Positions 17,425-25,893 of a stretch of 64,000 bases of DNA are shown here, piece by piece. The translations under genes and the position numbers were made by a program. The notes beneath the pieces are model-generated. The model saw only the letters and a program-made list of their open reading frames with translations, was not told where the DNA came from and ran no database searches. The stretch lies in contig JAJEDY010000001.1 of the NCBI GenBank assembly GCA_022821275.1, forward strand, positions 1 through 64,000, read 5' to 3'. Source of the stretch: Candidatus Latescibacterota bacterium (lineage in GTDB: Bacteria; Latescibacterota; UBA2968). Numbering within the stretch: the stretch's first letter is position 1; every line of letters begins with the position of its first letter.

Positions 17425-18582
17425 CTATAAGCGATCTGCACCGTCAATAATAGACTGAATATCCACAATCCCACACCCCGGTCCTTGGGGAACACTCATC
17501 TCCCCATCTCGAATATCGAGTGCGGGATCAAACCAGTCGCGGTATTTCTCAATCCCCCTTTTGTATTCCTGATACCGACCAATATCCGGTGTACAGGCGG
17601 CAAAGTGGAGCATGTAAATAAATCCAAAACCTCCCGAAATATGTACCGTTGTCGGCATTCCAGCCAATTCGGCCATTCGCGCAACGCGCGTTGAGCGAAT
17701 AAGCCCCCCGTAATAATGCAAATCGGGCTGAACAATATCCACACCGCGATTGGCAATCATCCATCGAAACCGTCGGTCGCTGAACTCCTGTTCGCCCCCA
17801 GAAACGGGAATATCCAGTGTATCGGCAACGACCTTCGTATCTTCGAGGTGATCAAACGGACAAGGCTCTTCAAAATAAACAGCGCCAATATCTTCGAGCA
17901 TGCGCCCCACTTCAATCGCCTGCGGCGGATCGTAAGAACTGTTGGAATCCGCGTGGATATCAATCGCATCGCCGAGCACCTTGCGAGACAACGCGATCAA
18001 ATTTGGCGTTCGCCCGGGCATGGCATCCGCATTTTTGCTCATACGCCCACCAATTCTAAACTTTACGGCTGGCGCACCCGTCTCATCGATCAGCTTCTGC
18101 AAATACCCCACTTCTTCTTCCGGCGTGCTATCCCTGCGCCCACTCGCAACGTAAAAGGGAACCCACTCGCGCACAACGCCGCCCAGGAGATCGGGAATGG
18201 ATTTTTGTGCCGTCCGACCGAGTAAATCCAACAGCGCCATCTCAACCCACGCCACACAACACCAGAAAGCCAATCCCTGCAATTTGTAATTGCTGCTGTG
18301 GCGATACACACCCCACAGATGGTCTTCGAGGTCGCGGGCATCTTTCCCAATAAAATAGGGAATCACCAATTCGTTGAGAATCGGATACACGTATTGCGCC
18401 CGCCCATTCGTAAACGCCAGACCTTCCGCGCCATCTATAGAACGCACATGCACGTAATACTCTCGCTCATCTTTGAGCAACCGAATGGATTCGATCACAA
18501 CCGGCTCATCCAGCCCATCTAAGACCAGAACGGGTTTTTCAGCCGCCTCATCCAATGCCGCAATACTCGGTGTCGGAACCAT
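17425..18582 (-). CDS. Enolase-superfamily dehydratase/racemase (rhamnonate dehydratase-like)
   Basis: A 385-residue mandelate racemase/muconate lactonising enzyme-type protein. In the barrel, the second-strand segment APAVKFRIGGRMS shows a K-x-R in place of the usual K-x-K. Metal ligands follow as IHADSNSSY (Asp), YFEEPCPFDH (Glu) and VSGGEQEF (Glu). PTTVHISGGFG gives a late-barrel His. All three metal ligands are present, so it is likely active on an acid sugar. It sits between a Gfo/Idh/MocA gene and the MFS carrier, suggesting a sugar-acid pathway. Exact substrate unknown. Confidence 0.83.
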   Translation of the reverse strand: MVPTPSIAALDEAAEKPVLVLDGLDEPVVIESIRLLKDEREYYVHVRSIDGAEGLAFTNGRAQYVYPILNELVIPYFIGKDARDLEDHLWGVYRHSSNYKLQGLAFWCCVAWVEMALLDLLGRTAQKSIPDLLGGVVREWVPFYVASGRRDSTPEEEVGYLQKLIDETGAPAVKFRIGGRMSKNADAMPGRTPNLIALSRKVLGDAIDIHADSNSSYDPPQAIEVGRMLEDIGAVYFEEPCPFDHLEDTKVVADTLDIPVSGGEQEFSDRRFRWMIANRGVDIVQPDLHYYGGLIRSTRVARMAELAGMPTTVHISGGFGFIYMLHFAACTPDIGRYQEYKRGIEKYRDWFDPALDIRDGEMSVPQGPGCGIVDIQSIIDGADRL

Positions 18583-18597
18583 TTACTTTCTCCTCAC

Positions 18598-18632
18598 ATC
18601 GGGCGGGCACAGAGGCACCGCCCCTACAATGG
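18598..18632. repeat. REP-like palindromic element
   Basis: An intergenic GGGCGG (18601-18606) pairs with CCGCCC (18618-18623) around an 11-base loop, followed by CTACAATGG. The 3' part CCGCCCCTAC recurs once at 49707-49716. It resembles small extragenic palindromes. Confidence 0.4.
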
Positions 18633-18645
18633 TGTACAGATCAGT

Positions 18646-18681
18646 TCATCCGTTCTATCTGTTTAATCCGCTTAATCCGCG
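18646..18681. repeat. Degenerate 9-10-base repeat at a gene end
   Basis: Successive near-copies of ATCYGYKTT: TCATCCGTT, CTATCTGTTT, AATCCGCTT, AATCCGCGTT. The run continues into the 3' end of the oxidoreductase gene and supplies its last codon and TAA stop (GAT TAA). A related run ends the gene stopping at 27110. Confidence 0.5.
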
Positions 18682-19781
18682 TTCCGGATTTTTTCTTGCA
18701 ATTTTTCAAAATACAGATCTCGATCAACGGGAATATCGACCCAATCATCCAGCCACGAAGACAAAAGCATCGCATTCGCCAATTCAACCCCGCGAATGCC
18801 CTCAACTCCGGGTGCGAGAAGCGGACTCCCATTCAATATGGCGTCACACCAGTTGTTAATTATGCCGCGGTGCGCCCCCCCATCTTCGCCGAGAGGAATA
18901 TCGAGTTTTTCCGATTTGGGTTTGCCAAAGCCGCCCGTATATCCCCGAGAAAACTCGCTCAGAGAAACATTTGAACGCCACCACACAATTTTATTGTTTT
19001 CCATAATCACCTTGCCGCGATCCGTCGCTATCTCCAGACGATTACTTCCGGGAAACTCTCCGGTTGTGGTAATGAACACGCCCGTCGCACCGCTATCGTA
19101 TTCCACATACGCAGTGACATCGTCATCCACCTCAATATCGTGATATTTGCCATAGCTGATGAAAGCGCGTACGCGCGAGGGCATCCCGCAAATCCACTGC
19201 CACAAATCCAAATTATGGGGACACTGATTCAACAACACGCCGCCCCCCTCACCCGACCATGTCGCGCGCCATTCGCCCTTATCGTAATAACTTTGAGCGC
19301 GAAACCAGTTGGTGACGATATAATTCGTGCGCTGAATATCTCCCAATTCTCCAGAAGCCACCAATTCTCGCAATTTTTGATGGTGTGGACGGGTTCGCTG
19401 ATTGAACATCAGGGCAAATACTTTGCCACTTTTTTCAGCGGCATCATTCATCTCATAGACTTGCCTCGTATATACGCCTGCGGGTTTCTCTATCAGAACA
19501 TGCAAATCGTTCTCAAATCCCTTTACCGCAAATGTCGGATGATCGTAATGCGGCGTCGCCACAATAATCGCATCAACAGCTCCTGACGTGATCAACTCAT
19601 CGCCGTTGTCGAATGTCCGCACGTTTTCCCCGAGGGTTTCACGCGCCCACTGAATCCTATCCGGGTCGGTATCACACACCGCTGTCAACTCCCCATGCGG
19701 AATATCGTCCGCCACAAAAAACTTTGCGTGACCGCTCCCTCTGCCACCAATGCCAATAATACCAACTCTCACCTTTTCCAT
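18672..19781 (-). CDS. Gfo/Idh/MocA-family oxidoreductase
   Basis: A 369-residue NAD(P)-dependent oxidoreductase. GIIGIGGRGSGHAKFF is the dinucleotide motif, TPHYDHPTFAVKGFENDLHV and LIEKPAGVYTRQ give the conserved EKP lysine, and LLNQCPHNLDLWQWICG contains the catalytic-type His/Asp region. The ATG at 19781 has GGAGG ten bases upstream. The 3' end is made from the degenerate repeat at 18646-18681. One of two such genes flanking the spermidine-synthase fusion gene. Confidence 0.88.
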   Translation of the reverse strand: MEKVRVGIIGIGGRGSGHAKFFVADDIPHGELTAVCDTDPDRIQWARETLGENVRTFDNGDELITSGAVDAIIVATPHYDHPTFAVKGFENDLHVLIEKPAGVYTRQVYEMNDAAEKSGKVFALMFNQRTRPHHQKLRELVASGELGDIQRTNYIVTNWFRAQSYYDKGEWRATWSGEGGGVLLNQCPHNLDLWQWICGMPSRVRAFISYGKYHDIEVDDDVTAYVEYDSGATGVFITTTGEFPGSNRLEIATDRGKVIMENNKIVWWRSNVSLSEFSRGYTGGFGKPKSEKLDIPLGEDGGAHRGIINNWCDAILNGSPLLAPGVEGIRGVELANAMLLSSWLDDWVDIPVDRDLYFEKLQEKIRNAD

Positions 19782-19812
19782 ACTGTAAACGCCTCCTCTT
19801 TTAAACCTGTCA

Positions 19813-22215
19813 TCATCTACCCGTATGCTGCCGGTCAAGTTGCGCCTTCAATGCGATTTCAGTCGCTTCGGTCGCAACAAAAAAATTATCGGGATAACGC
19901 GCATGCTCTAAGAGGGCCGTATAAATCGTATCTGCCTCATAGTTATTCAAACCCAATCCCGCCAAATACTGGAGCCGCATATTGCGATCCAGATTGATCT
20001 GTGCATCTGCGAGCCATTCGCCGAGATCACGCGCGCGCCCGGCATACGTCGAAAGTAGCGCGACAGCCGATCCCAAAGACACATCATCAAGCGAGTACCA
20101 CACCTCCGTGTAATCTTCGCGATCCAAACGCGCCTGCAAGGCATCGACATCGACGGACAGGGATCCCTCTTGTCCCAACAGTACAACATCATACCCCTCG
20201 CCTTCATCTTGATTGCCCCAAATTGTCCCGTGCGGAAACACCTGAAAAAAAGTCGCTATCTCGCTCTTCACCGCATCTAACCGCGACTCGTAAAGCGGAA
20301 CCCACTGCGTCACAACACCTCCGGGATTCAAGCGCTCTTTGCACAACTCAAAATACTCCTTCGAATACAGCGCGCCAGCCCCCTTAACCCAGGGGTGAAT
20401 CGGATCAGACGTAATAATATCGAATTTCTCATCTGTTGCCAGAAGATAATGTCGCGCATCGTCAATAATGATCTCCACGCGAGGATCTTTTAATACATCG
20501 TAATTTTCTGGGCCAAAATACACATCGGCTGCTGGCGGAATCAACGGCTCGATCTCGCAGATCACAATGCGTTCAACACCCGGATACAAAACATAGATTC
20601 CAGCTGTCACTCCCGCACCACACCCAACCACGAGTACAGAACGCGGGGCCCTGTGCATCAATGCAGAAAGATGTCCCAACAGGCGCTGCAAACGCATATC
20701 CTGTGGCTCGCTGGAAGCCACAATTTTTCCACTCACGTGAAAATTCCGCACGCCATTGTCCAGCTCAGACACCGCAACCGATGCATTCATCCCCTCATCC
20801 GCGTAAATATATGTCGCGTCCTCTCCCCAATCGAGAAGCGCTCGACCGTAAGCAATCAGCGACGGTGGCGGCCCCGGCATACTCCACACCAGCAAAACGA
20901 CACCCACTGCAACGCCGACCCACCGATCTGATCTGACCGTCCTGTCCCCATCTCTCACCTGCCACAAATTGCGCCCAAACATCAAAACAGCCCCAAATGC
21001 AGAAAGGATGAGTAACACCTGTTGCGCCATCTGCGTCCCCAAAATCGCGATTAAAACCATACTAAAACCGAGCGCCCCCACAATTGCACCTGCCGTATTG
21101 GCCGCATACACGCTCCCGGCCAGTGCACCGGGATCGCCTCCCTGCGAACGCGCCGCAGCGAGAGCCAGCGGAAAACTCATGCCCCACAGCATAGTCGCGG
21201 GGAAAATAGCCACAAAACAACGCAGCAAATCCAGTTGAAACTGCACCGCGTAAGTCCCGCCCGATGTCCAATAGGGAAGCAATTGGGAGAGCGCGTAAGC
21301 CGCCCAGGCAATCGCGCCAACGAGAAGAAGTTGACACCACCCAAGTGCGATTTTGGGATTTACTTTTGTGCGTGCAAAATACGCCCCCACACTGCTACCG
21401 ATCCCCAACCCCATTAGAAAAACCCCGAGAATAATCGAAAAAGCGTAAACAGTCGCCCCCATCATTAGCGACAGCAACCGCGTCCAGATTACCTGTGCCC
21501 CCAGCGCGCACGCGCCAGAAATTGCAATGGTCACATAAACCGATCGCGCTTCTGAAATCCACAAACTACGCGTGGTCGTCTTTTTTGATGACGCATCGTA
21601 CTCAGCCCATTGTGCCAATCCATATCCGATAAGTGCCACGGCAAAATTGAGTGCGACCGCCACATAAGTCGCCGTAACCACATCGTACAGGCGCAGCAAA
21701 TAAAAACCCGCGAACAAACACCCGCAAACAGCACCAGCGATATTGCCCCCATAAAAAAAACCGAGCCACGAAACACCGCGAGGCGTTGATTCTGTCCACC
21801 GCGCTATCGCAGGCAGGGTTGCACCCATCAACACCGTGGGAAAAAAAAGACAGATCGCACAAACAATCCCCCGCAGGAAATGTCCCCATAAGCCATAGGT
21901 TGCCACACCGATATAAATCGTGCCGATCAAGGGCAGCACGAAGAGCAAAATCAGGCCAGCGACGCCAATGCCCAACTCCAAAAGCGCATAGACCTTTAAC
22001 GGATGGTAGCGCGTTGAAATAATGCGGGAAAGCATCACACTGCCAGCGCACATCCCACCCATAAATGTACCCAGCAAGATGCCGAGAGAAATTGCCGAAG
22101 ACCCAATAATCAGTTGCAACATCTGGAACCAGACAATTTCGTAAATGAGTGCGGCGCATCCACTTCCCACAAAGAGGATAATTAGAAAAGGTAAAAATTT
22201 ACGGTTTGCGTCCAT
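19813..22215 (-). CDS. Polytopic membrane protein fused to a spermidine synthase-like domain
   Basis: An 800-residue fusion. Residues ~1-450 hold about 13 hydrophobic segments in an MFS-like arrangement (CAALIYEIVWFQMLQLIIGS near the start is typical of these fusions). From ~505 a SpeE-like fold follows: VLVVGCGAGVTAGIYVL (SAM site), IVICEIEPLIPPAA, IIDDARHYL, then SDPIHPWVKGAGALYSKEYF and GGVVTQWVPLY. Such fused MFS/spermidine synthase proteins are widespread in environmental bacteria; their substrate is generally unproven, and no polyamine genes lie nearby. It lies in a catabolic run between two oxidoreductase genes, with 8 bases to the upstream one. Confidence 0.82.
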   Translation of the reverse strand: MDANRKFLPFLIILFVGSGCAALIYEIVWFQMLQLIIGSSAISLGILLGTFMGGMCAGSVMLSRIISTRYHPLKVYALLELGIGVAGLILLFVLPLIGTIYIGVATYGLWGHFLRGIVCAICLFFPTVLMGATLPAIARWTESTPRGVSWLGFFYGGNIAGAVCGCLFAGFYLLRLYDVVTATYVAVALNFAVALIGYGLAQWAEYDASSKKTTTRSLWISEARSVYVTIAISGACALGAQVIWTRLLSLMMGATVYAFSIILGVFLMGLGIGSSVGAYFARTKVNPKIALGWCQLLLVGAIAWAAYALSQLLPYWTSGGTYAVQFQLDLLRCFVAIFPATMLWGMSFPLALAAARSQGGDPGALAGSVYAANTAGAIVGALGFSMVLIAILGTQMAQQVLLILSAFGAVLMFGRNLWQVRDGDRTVRSDRWVGVAVGVVLLVWSMPGPPPSLIAYGRALLDWGEDATYIYADEGMNASVAVSELDNGVRNFHVSGKIVASSEPQDMRLQRLLGHLSALMHRAPRSVLVVGCGAGVTAGIYVLYPGVERIVICEIEPLIPPAADVYFGPENYDVLKDPRVEIIIDDARHYLLATDEKFDIITSDPIHPWVKGAGALYSKEYFELCKERLNPGGVVTQWVPLYESRLDAVKSEIATFFQVFPHGTIWGNQDEGEGYDVVLLGQEGSLSVDVDALQARLDREDYTEVWYSLDDVSLGSAVALLSTYAGRARDLGEWLADAQINLDRNMRLQYLAGLGLNNYEADTIYTALLEHARYPDNFFVATEATEIALKAQLDRQHTGR

Positions 22216-22223
22216 AGTATCGC

Positions 22224-23378
22224 TCAGTGCCTTTCTTCTGCAAGCTGTCGCATCGCCGCAGAATGGCTCACGCCTTCAGCCCGCAGTCGCCTGTAAGCCG
22301 CTTCATCCATCCCCTCGGGATTGAGAAATGCGCGAATATCGTATCGCCCGGGCACTGCAACGGGCAGCTTCCCCTCTTCGATCATCAATTGCAGTGGATA
22401 GCCTATTTCCTCAAGCGGCAGATGTACAACCCGATTTTGCCTCGCCGATTCAAAAAGCGCCATCATAATCTCGACAGTCGCACGCGCCTTGCGCCCCGAA
22501 GCGCGGTGCTCCTCGCCTCCTTCTAACCACGCGATCAACTCGCGCACAGAAGCGGCATTGGTCTCGCCGCCAATTGCGCGGTGCCCCTCGTCCGCTACAA
22601 TTTCGACATCTTTCCATCCATTGGTCGTCGCATTGAATACGCGAACCGAATTTTCTGTCACCTCCATCAACCCCTCAGAGCCGCGAATCTGAAAATGCCC
22701 AGCCTGTTCGCCCGGCCTGTTCAAATCCGCCTGGATCAAAGCCTGAGCGCCATTGGCAAACGCGACCAGCCCCATACACGCATCTTCAATCGGCGTATCG
22801 CGCTCAAAGCGATCGGTCTGCCGCTCGACAGCACCCATCACCCATTCTGTCTCTGGATCATCCAGCACAAAGCGAATGCCATCAATAGTATGCGTCGCCC
22901 AGTTGATCAAACCCTGCGCGACCTGTCCATGCACCATTACGGCATCGCCAATAACCTTCTCGCGCATCAACGACCGCGCTTTTTCCCAACCGGGTGTAAA
23001 ACGCCGCTGATGACTGACCACCAGCTTTGCCCCATTTTTTTTGCACGCATCCAGCATGCGATCTGCCTCGCCAAGGCCAATCGCCATCGGTTTTTCGCAA
23101 ATAATACCCGGCACACCGCCATTCGCCGCGCCAATCGTACAATCCGGATGGAGAAGATGCCATGTACAAACACTGACAATATCGAGATCCTCCTTTGCGA
23201 CCATCTCCTCCAGCGAAGCATAGGCATTGGGAATGCCAAATTCCTCGCAAAATTGCTCTCGCGCAACCGGATGGGGATCGGCAACCGCGACCATCTCTGC
23301 ATTGGCAACGCGCAAATACCCATCGGCGTGACTGCGCGCAATCGAACCGCATCCAATAATACCGACTCTGTAAGTCAT
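22224..23378 (-). CDS. Gfo/Idh/MocA-family oxidoreductase
   Basis: A 384-residue dehydrogenase. VGIIGCGSIARSHADGYLR opens the Rossmann fold, DIVSVCTWHLLHPDCTIGAA carries the family's second motif (with His), and CEKPMAIGL has the conserved EKP. The region INWATHTIDGIRFVLDD marks the substrate site. The C-terminal extension (about 325-384, EEIGYPLQLMIEEGKLPV) is seen in a sub-branch of this family. The start has AGGA seven bases upstream. It is followed by the membrane-spermidine synthase fusion gene. Confidence 0.87.
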   Translation of the reverse strand: MTYRVGIIGCGSIARSHADGYLRVANAEMVAVADPHPVAREQFCEEFGIPNAYASLEEMVAKEDLDIVSVCTWHLLHPDCTIGAANGGVPGIICEKPMAIGLGEADRMLDACKKNGAKLVVSHQRRFTPGWEKARSLMREKVIGDAVMVHGQVAQGLINWATHTIDGIRFVLDDPETEWVMGAVERQTDRFERDTPIEDACMGLVAFANGAQALIQADLNRPGEQAGHFQIRGSEGLMEVTENSVRVFNATTNGWKDVEIVADEGHRAIGGETNAASVRELIAWLEGGEEHRASGRKARATVEIMMALFESARQNRVVHLPLEEIGYPLQLMIEEGKLPVAVPGRYDIRAFLNPEGMDEAAYRRLRAEGVSHSAAMRQLAEERH

Positions 23379-23394
23379 AGCGAATTCCTAATTT

Positions 23395-24423
23395 TTAATT
23401 TTTACGCAACCATTCCTCCAGCCACAATGCCGGATCCTCCGCATTTGCGCACCTTCGCAAAACCTCAACCGTAGCTTTCAAATCATTATCACATCCCAGA
23501 TACACGCGAGCGAACACATCCGTGCGCTCCCGATAAACCCTGTAAAGAGCTATCCGCGCATTGTTGAGTTCCCACGAAGAAAATCGGACATATAGATTGG
23601 TCTTCAGAGGGAGCGTGTGAAATTCTGCGCGTGCGGAATCGAAAATCTGCTGGCGCAGCGTTATTTTATGGGGAGAATTGGACTGGTAAAGTGAATCGAG
23701 ACGAGAAGCAATATCGCGCATAAATTTCCGAAAAACAACGCCATCTGCACATTCGGCAAGCACCCGTTGCACCGCTTCAGAATCAGCGCCGTATTTGCGC
23801 TGCAACCACATCAACGCCCCGGTTTCACCGACAAAACTCGCCAAACTCTCATTAAAGGTAACATCTCCGTCAATCCACACAGTCGCATGCGTCAACTCGT
23901 GAATAATGAGATCGGCCAAATCGCCTTCGGAATAGCGCAACATCGTGCTCAACACCGGATCGGAAAACCACCCCAGCGTGCTATACGCGCCCACCGGTCG
24001 CAAATAGGTGTCATACCCCTCAGCCACATATCGATCACGCGCTTCCTCGGCTTTTGCGCGATCAAAATAACCCCGGTAGGGAACCGCGCCCACAACCGGG
24101 TAAGACCATTCGAGCGGTTCGAGACGATCTTTGGGACAAACGACGAGATTCCACGACACCGGCCCGCGCCCGATATCGACATACGTGGTATAATTTTTCG
24201 AGGTATTCAGACCAATTTCGCGTTGGGCAAACGCGCGAATAGCCTGCACGAGTTCCAATTTTGCGCGTTGATCAGATGAGAGTTTTCCCGCTTCCAGCAC
24301 CTCGTCAATGGGTTCTGCCTTCCACAGAATTGCGACCTGACCTTTGAGCAACTGATAGAGATACCCGATCTCGGATCCAAAGCCGAACACGAGAATGAGC
24401 AGACACCCAGAAAGCCGAACCAT
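23395..24423 (-). CDS. Predicted zinc aminopeptidase (COG4324 / DUF2265 type)
   Basis: A 342-residue protein with a short hydrophobic N-terminus (residues 1-17) followed by GYLYQLLKGQ, the typical lead of the COG4324 family of putative exported aminopeptidases. The metalloprotease motif IIHELTHATVWIDGDVTFNE is present (HExxH), with the third ligand Glu probably in FNESLASFVGETGA. The early Cys (SGC) might be a lipid-attachment site, but the lipobox is weak. Enzymatic activity of this family is predicted mainly from the motif. It lies in the same run as isomerase and dehydrogenase genes, ten bases after the SIS gene. Confidence 0.75.
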   Translation of the reverse strand: MVRLSGCLLILVFGFGSEIGYLYQLLKGQVAILWKAEPIDEVLEAGKLSSDQRAKLELVQAIRAFAQREIGLNTSKNYTTYVDIGRGPVSWNLVVCPKDRLEPLEWSYPVVGAVPYRGYFDRAKAEEARDRYVAEGYDTYLRPVGAYSTLGWFSDPVLSTMLRYSEGDLADLIIHELTHATVWIDGDVTFNESLASFVGETGALMWLQRKYGADSEAVQRVLAECADGVVFRKFMRDIASRLDSLYQSNSPHKITLRQQIFDSARAEFHTLPLKTNLYVRFSSWELNNARIALYRVYRERTDVFARVYLGCDNDLKATVEVLRRCANAEDPALWLEEWLRKN

Positions 24424-24432
24424 TTCTGACGC

Positions 24433-24987
24433 TCACTGTTCCATAAAATAATAACAGATCATGTGTTGCAAAATAAGATGCATATCTTCGATGCGCCCCA
24501 TGTGGTCAGAGGGAATCACCACACAATGTTGAACGAGTTCTCTCAACTTTCCCCCTTCAAAGCCCGTAAACCCAATGGTGACACAGCCAACCTCGTTGGC
24601 ATATCGCACCGCCCGCAACACATTTTCGGAATTTCCACTGCCGCTTATCGCCAGCAAAACATCGCCGGGCTCCGCAAAATTTTTTAATTGCTCGACATAC
24701 ACATCTTCGTAACACAAATCATTGCTCAACGCCGTCATCCACTCCACATTATCCGTCAGCGGAATCGTCTTAAAGCGCGTTTCGCGCCCAATTGAAGCGC
24801 CCTTGCCCATATCGTTGACAAAATGCGACGCCGTACTCGCGCTACCCCCATTACCTATGGCATAAATTCTCTTGCGCGTATCTCTCGCCTTCTCAAACTC
24901 GGCAATAATACGAGCTATCGCCCTGACATCCAGCGACTTGAGCAAGGTCAAATTTTGCGCGATATAATTCTCGACAAAAGCCTCCAT
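24433..24987 (-). CDS. SIS-domain sugar isomerase (phosphoheptose isomerase-like)
   Basis: A 184-residue single-domain SIS protein of the GmhA/DiaA type. RIYAIGNGGSASTASHFVND forms the first sugar-phosphate loop, AISGSGNSENVLRAVRYANE the second, and GFTGFEGGKLREL the third. GmhA converts sedoheptulose-7-P to a heptose-7-P for lipopolysaccharide, but the neighbours (TIM-barrel isomerase, dehydratase, dehydrogenases) point instead to catabolic sugar-phosphate isomerisation. The ATG at 24987 follows AGGAGG at six bases; upstream codons in the same frame lack support. Confidence 0.82.
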   Translation of the reverse strand: MEAFVENYIAQNLTLLKSLDVRAIARIIAEFEKARDTRKRIYAIGNGGSASTASHFVNDMGKGASIGRETRFKTIPLTDNVEWMTALSNDLCYEDVYVEQLKNFAEPGDVLLAISGSGNSENVLRAVRYANEVGCVTIGFTGFEGGKLRELVQHCVVIPSDHMGRIEDMHLILQHMICYYFMEQ

Positions 24988-24998
24988 CGCTATCCTCC

Positions 24999-25856
24999 TC
25001 ACGGTGAGAGAGCAGCTTGCCAACTCTTATCCAGCGCGTCGTGTGTCGTTTGCACGGCATCTTGCGCCGCCATTTCTCGCACGAACTGGCTAAAAGGCTC
25101 GGGCGACACTGGACCGTCATAGCCAATTTTTTGCAATGCGCTCAAAAAACCAACCAGATCGATCACACCCGTCTCACCCGGCAAAGCGCGTTTGTTGTCA
25201 ATCTGATCGCCCACATAAACGCCATCGGGCGCGTCATTGACGTGAACATGCACCACATCGTCAGCCGTCAATCCCATCAGGTCTGATATCGTACCCAAAC
25301 CCGTGTACCAGTGCCAGCAATCGAGAAGCAGCCCCACATTGCCCGTACCAATCGCATGACCAAGTGCGAGCATGCCATCCAGCGAATGAATAAACCCATA
25401 AGATTTATCTACCCGCAGAGTACGCGGCCCAATAAACTCCAGCCCCAGACTGCATCCATGCTCACCCAGAATTTCGGCAATCGGCTTAAAACGATCAATA
25501 TGCCACCTGAAATTCTCGCCAAATTTGAGGTCTTCAGAAGCAGAAGGCACCCATTGAGCAACCCGCGTAGCCCCCACAGCGGCACCAGCAGCGGCGAAAT
25601 CGGCCAGCTTTGACAGACCAGCTTTGTACTCGGCTTCATCCCCTCGCCAATTCACAGACAAACCCCACGCGCCCATTTGCAAACCGGCATCGGCAAACAG
25701 AGCTTTCACATGTTCTGCACCATGCGCATTGACCAGAGAAGTAATCTCCTGAATATTGGGATCAACCCCCTGAAATCCAGCGCGTTTTGCATAGCCGATC
25801 AACTCATCAACGCTTCCTCTTACGCCAATCGCACCCGCATTGAGACTTTTAAACAT
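24999..25856 (-). CDS. Sugar phosphate isomerase/epimerase (xylose isomerase-like TIM barrel)
   Basis: A 285-residue AP-endonuclease-2-type TIM barrel. Recognisable segments are GVRGSVDELIGYAKRAGFQG (first strand and helix), LGLEFIGPRTLRVD (Glu metal ligand), GLLLDCWHWYTG (Asp and His ligands), VVHVHVNDAPDG (His) and GPVSPEPFSQ (Glu). These match the metal site of inosose dehydratase/isomerase-type proteins. The ATG at 25856 has AAGGAG six bases upstream. It is followed after eleven bases by the SIS gene. A sugar or inositol derivative is the likely substrate. Confidence 0.84.
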   Translation of the reverse strand: MFKSLNAGAIGVRGSVDELIGYAKRAGFQGVDPNIQEITSLVNAHGAEHVKALFADAGLQMGAWGLSVNWRGDEAEYKAGLSKLADFAAAGAAVGATRVAQWVPSASEDLKFGENFRWHIDRFKPIAEILGEHGCSLGLEFIGPRTLRVDKSYGFIHSLDGMLALGHAIGTGNVGLLLDCWHWYTGLGTISDLMGLTADDVVHVHVNDAPDGVYVGDQIDNKRALPGETGVIDLVGFLSALQKIGYDGPVSPEPFSQFVREMAAQDAVQTTHDALDKSWQAALSP

Positions 25857-25893
25857 CAAATACTCCTTTGTGTTTTTGTCAACCTTATCCCAC

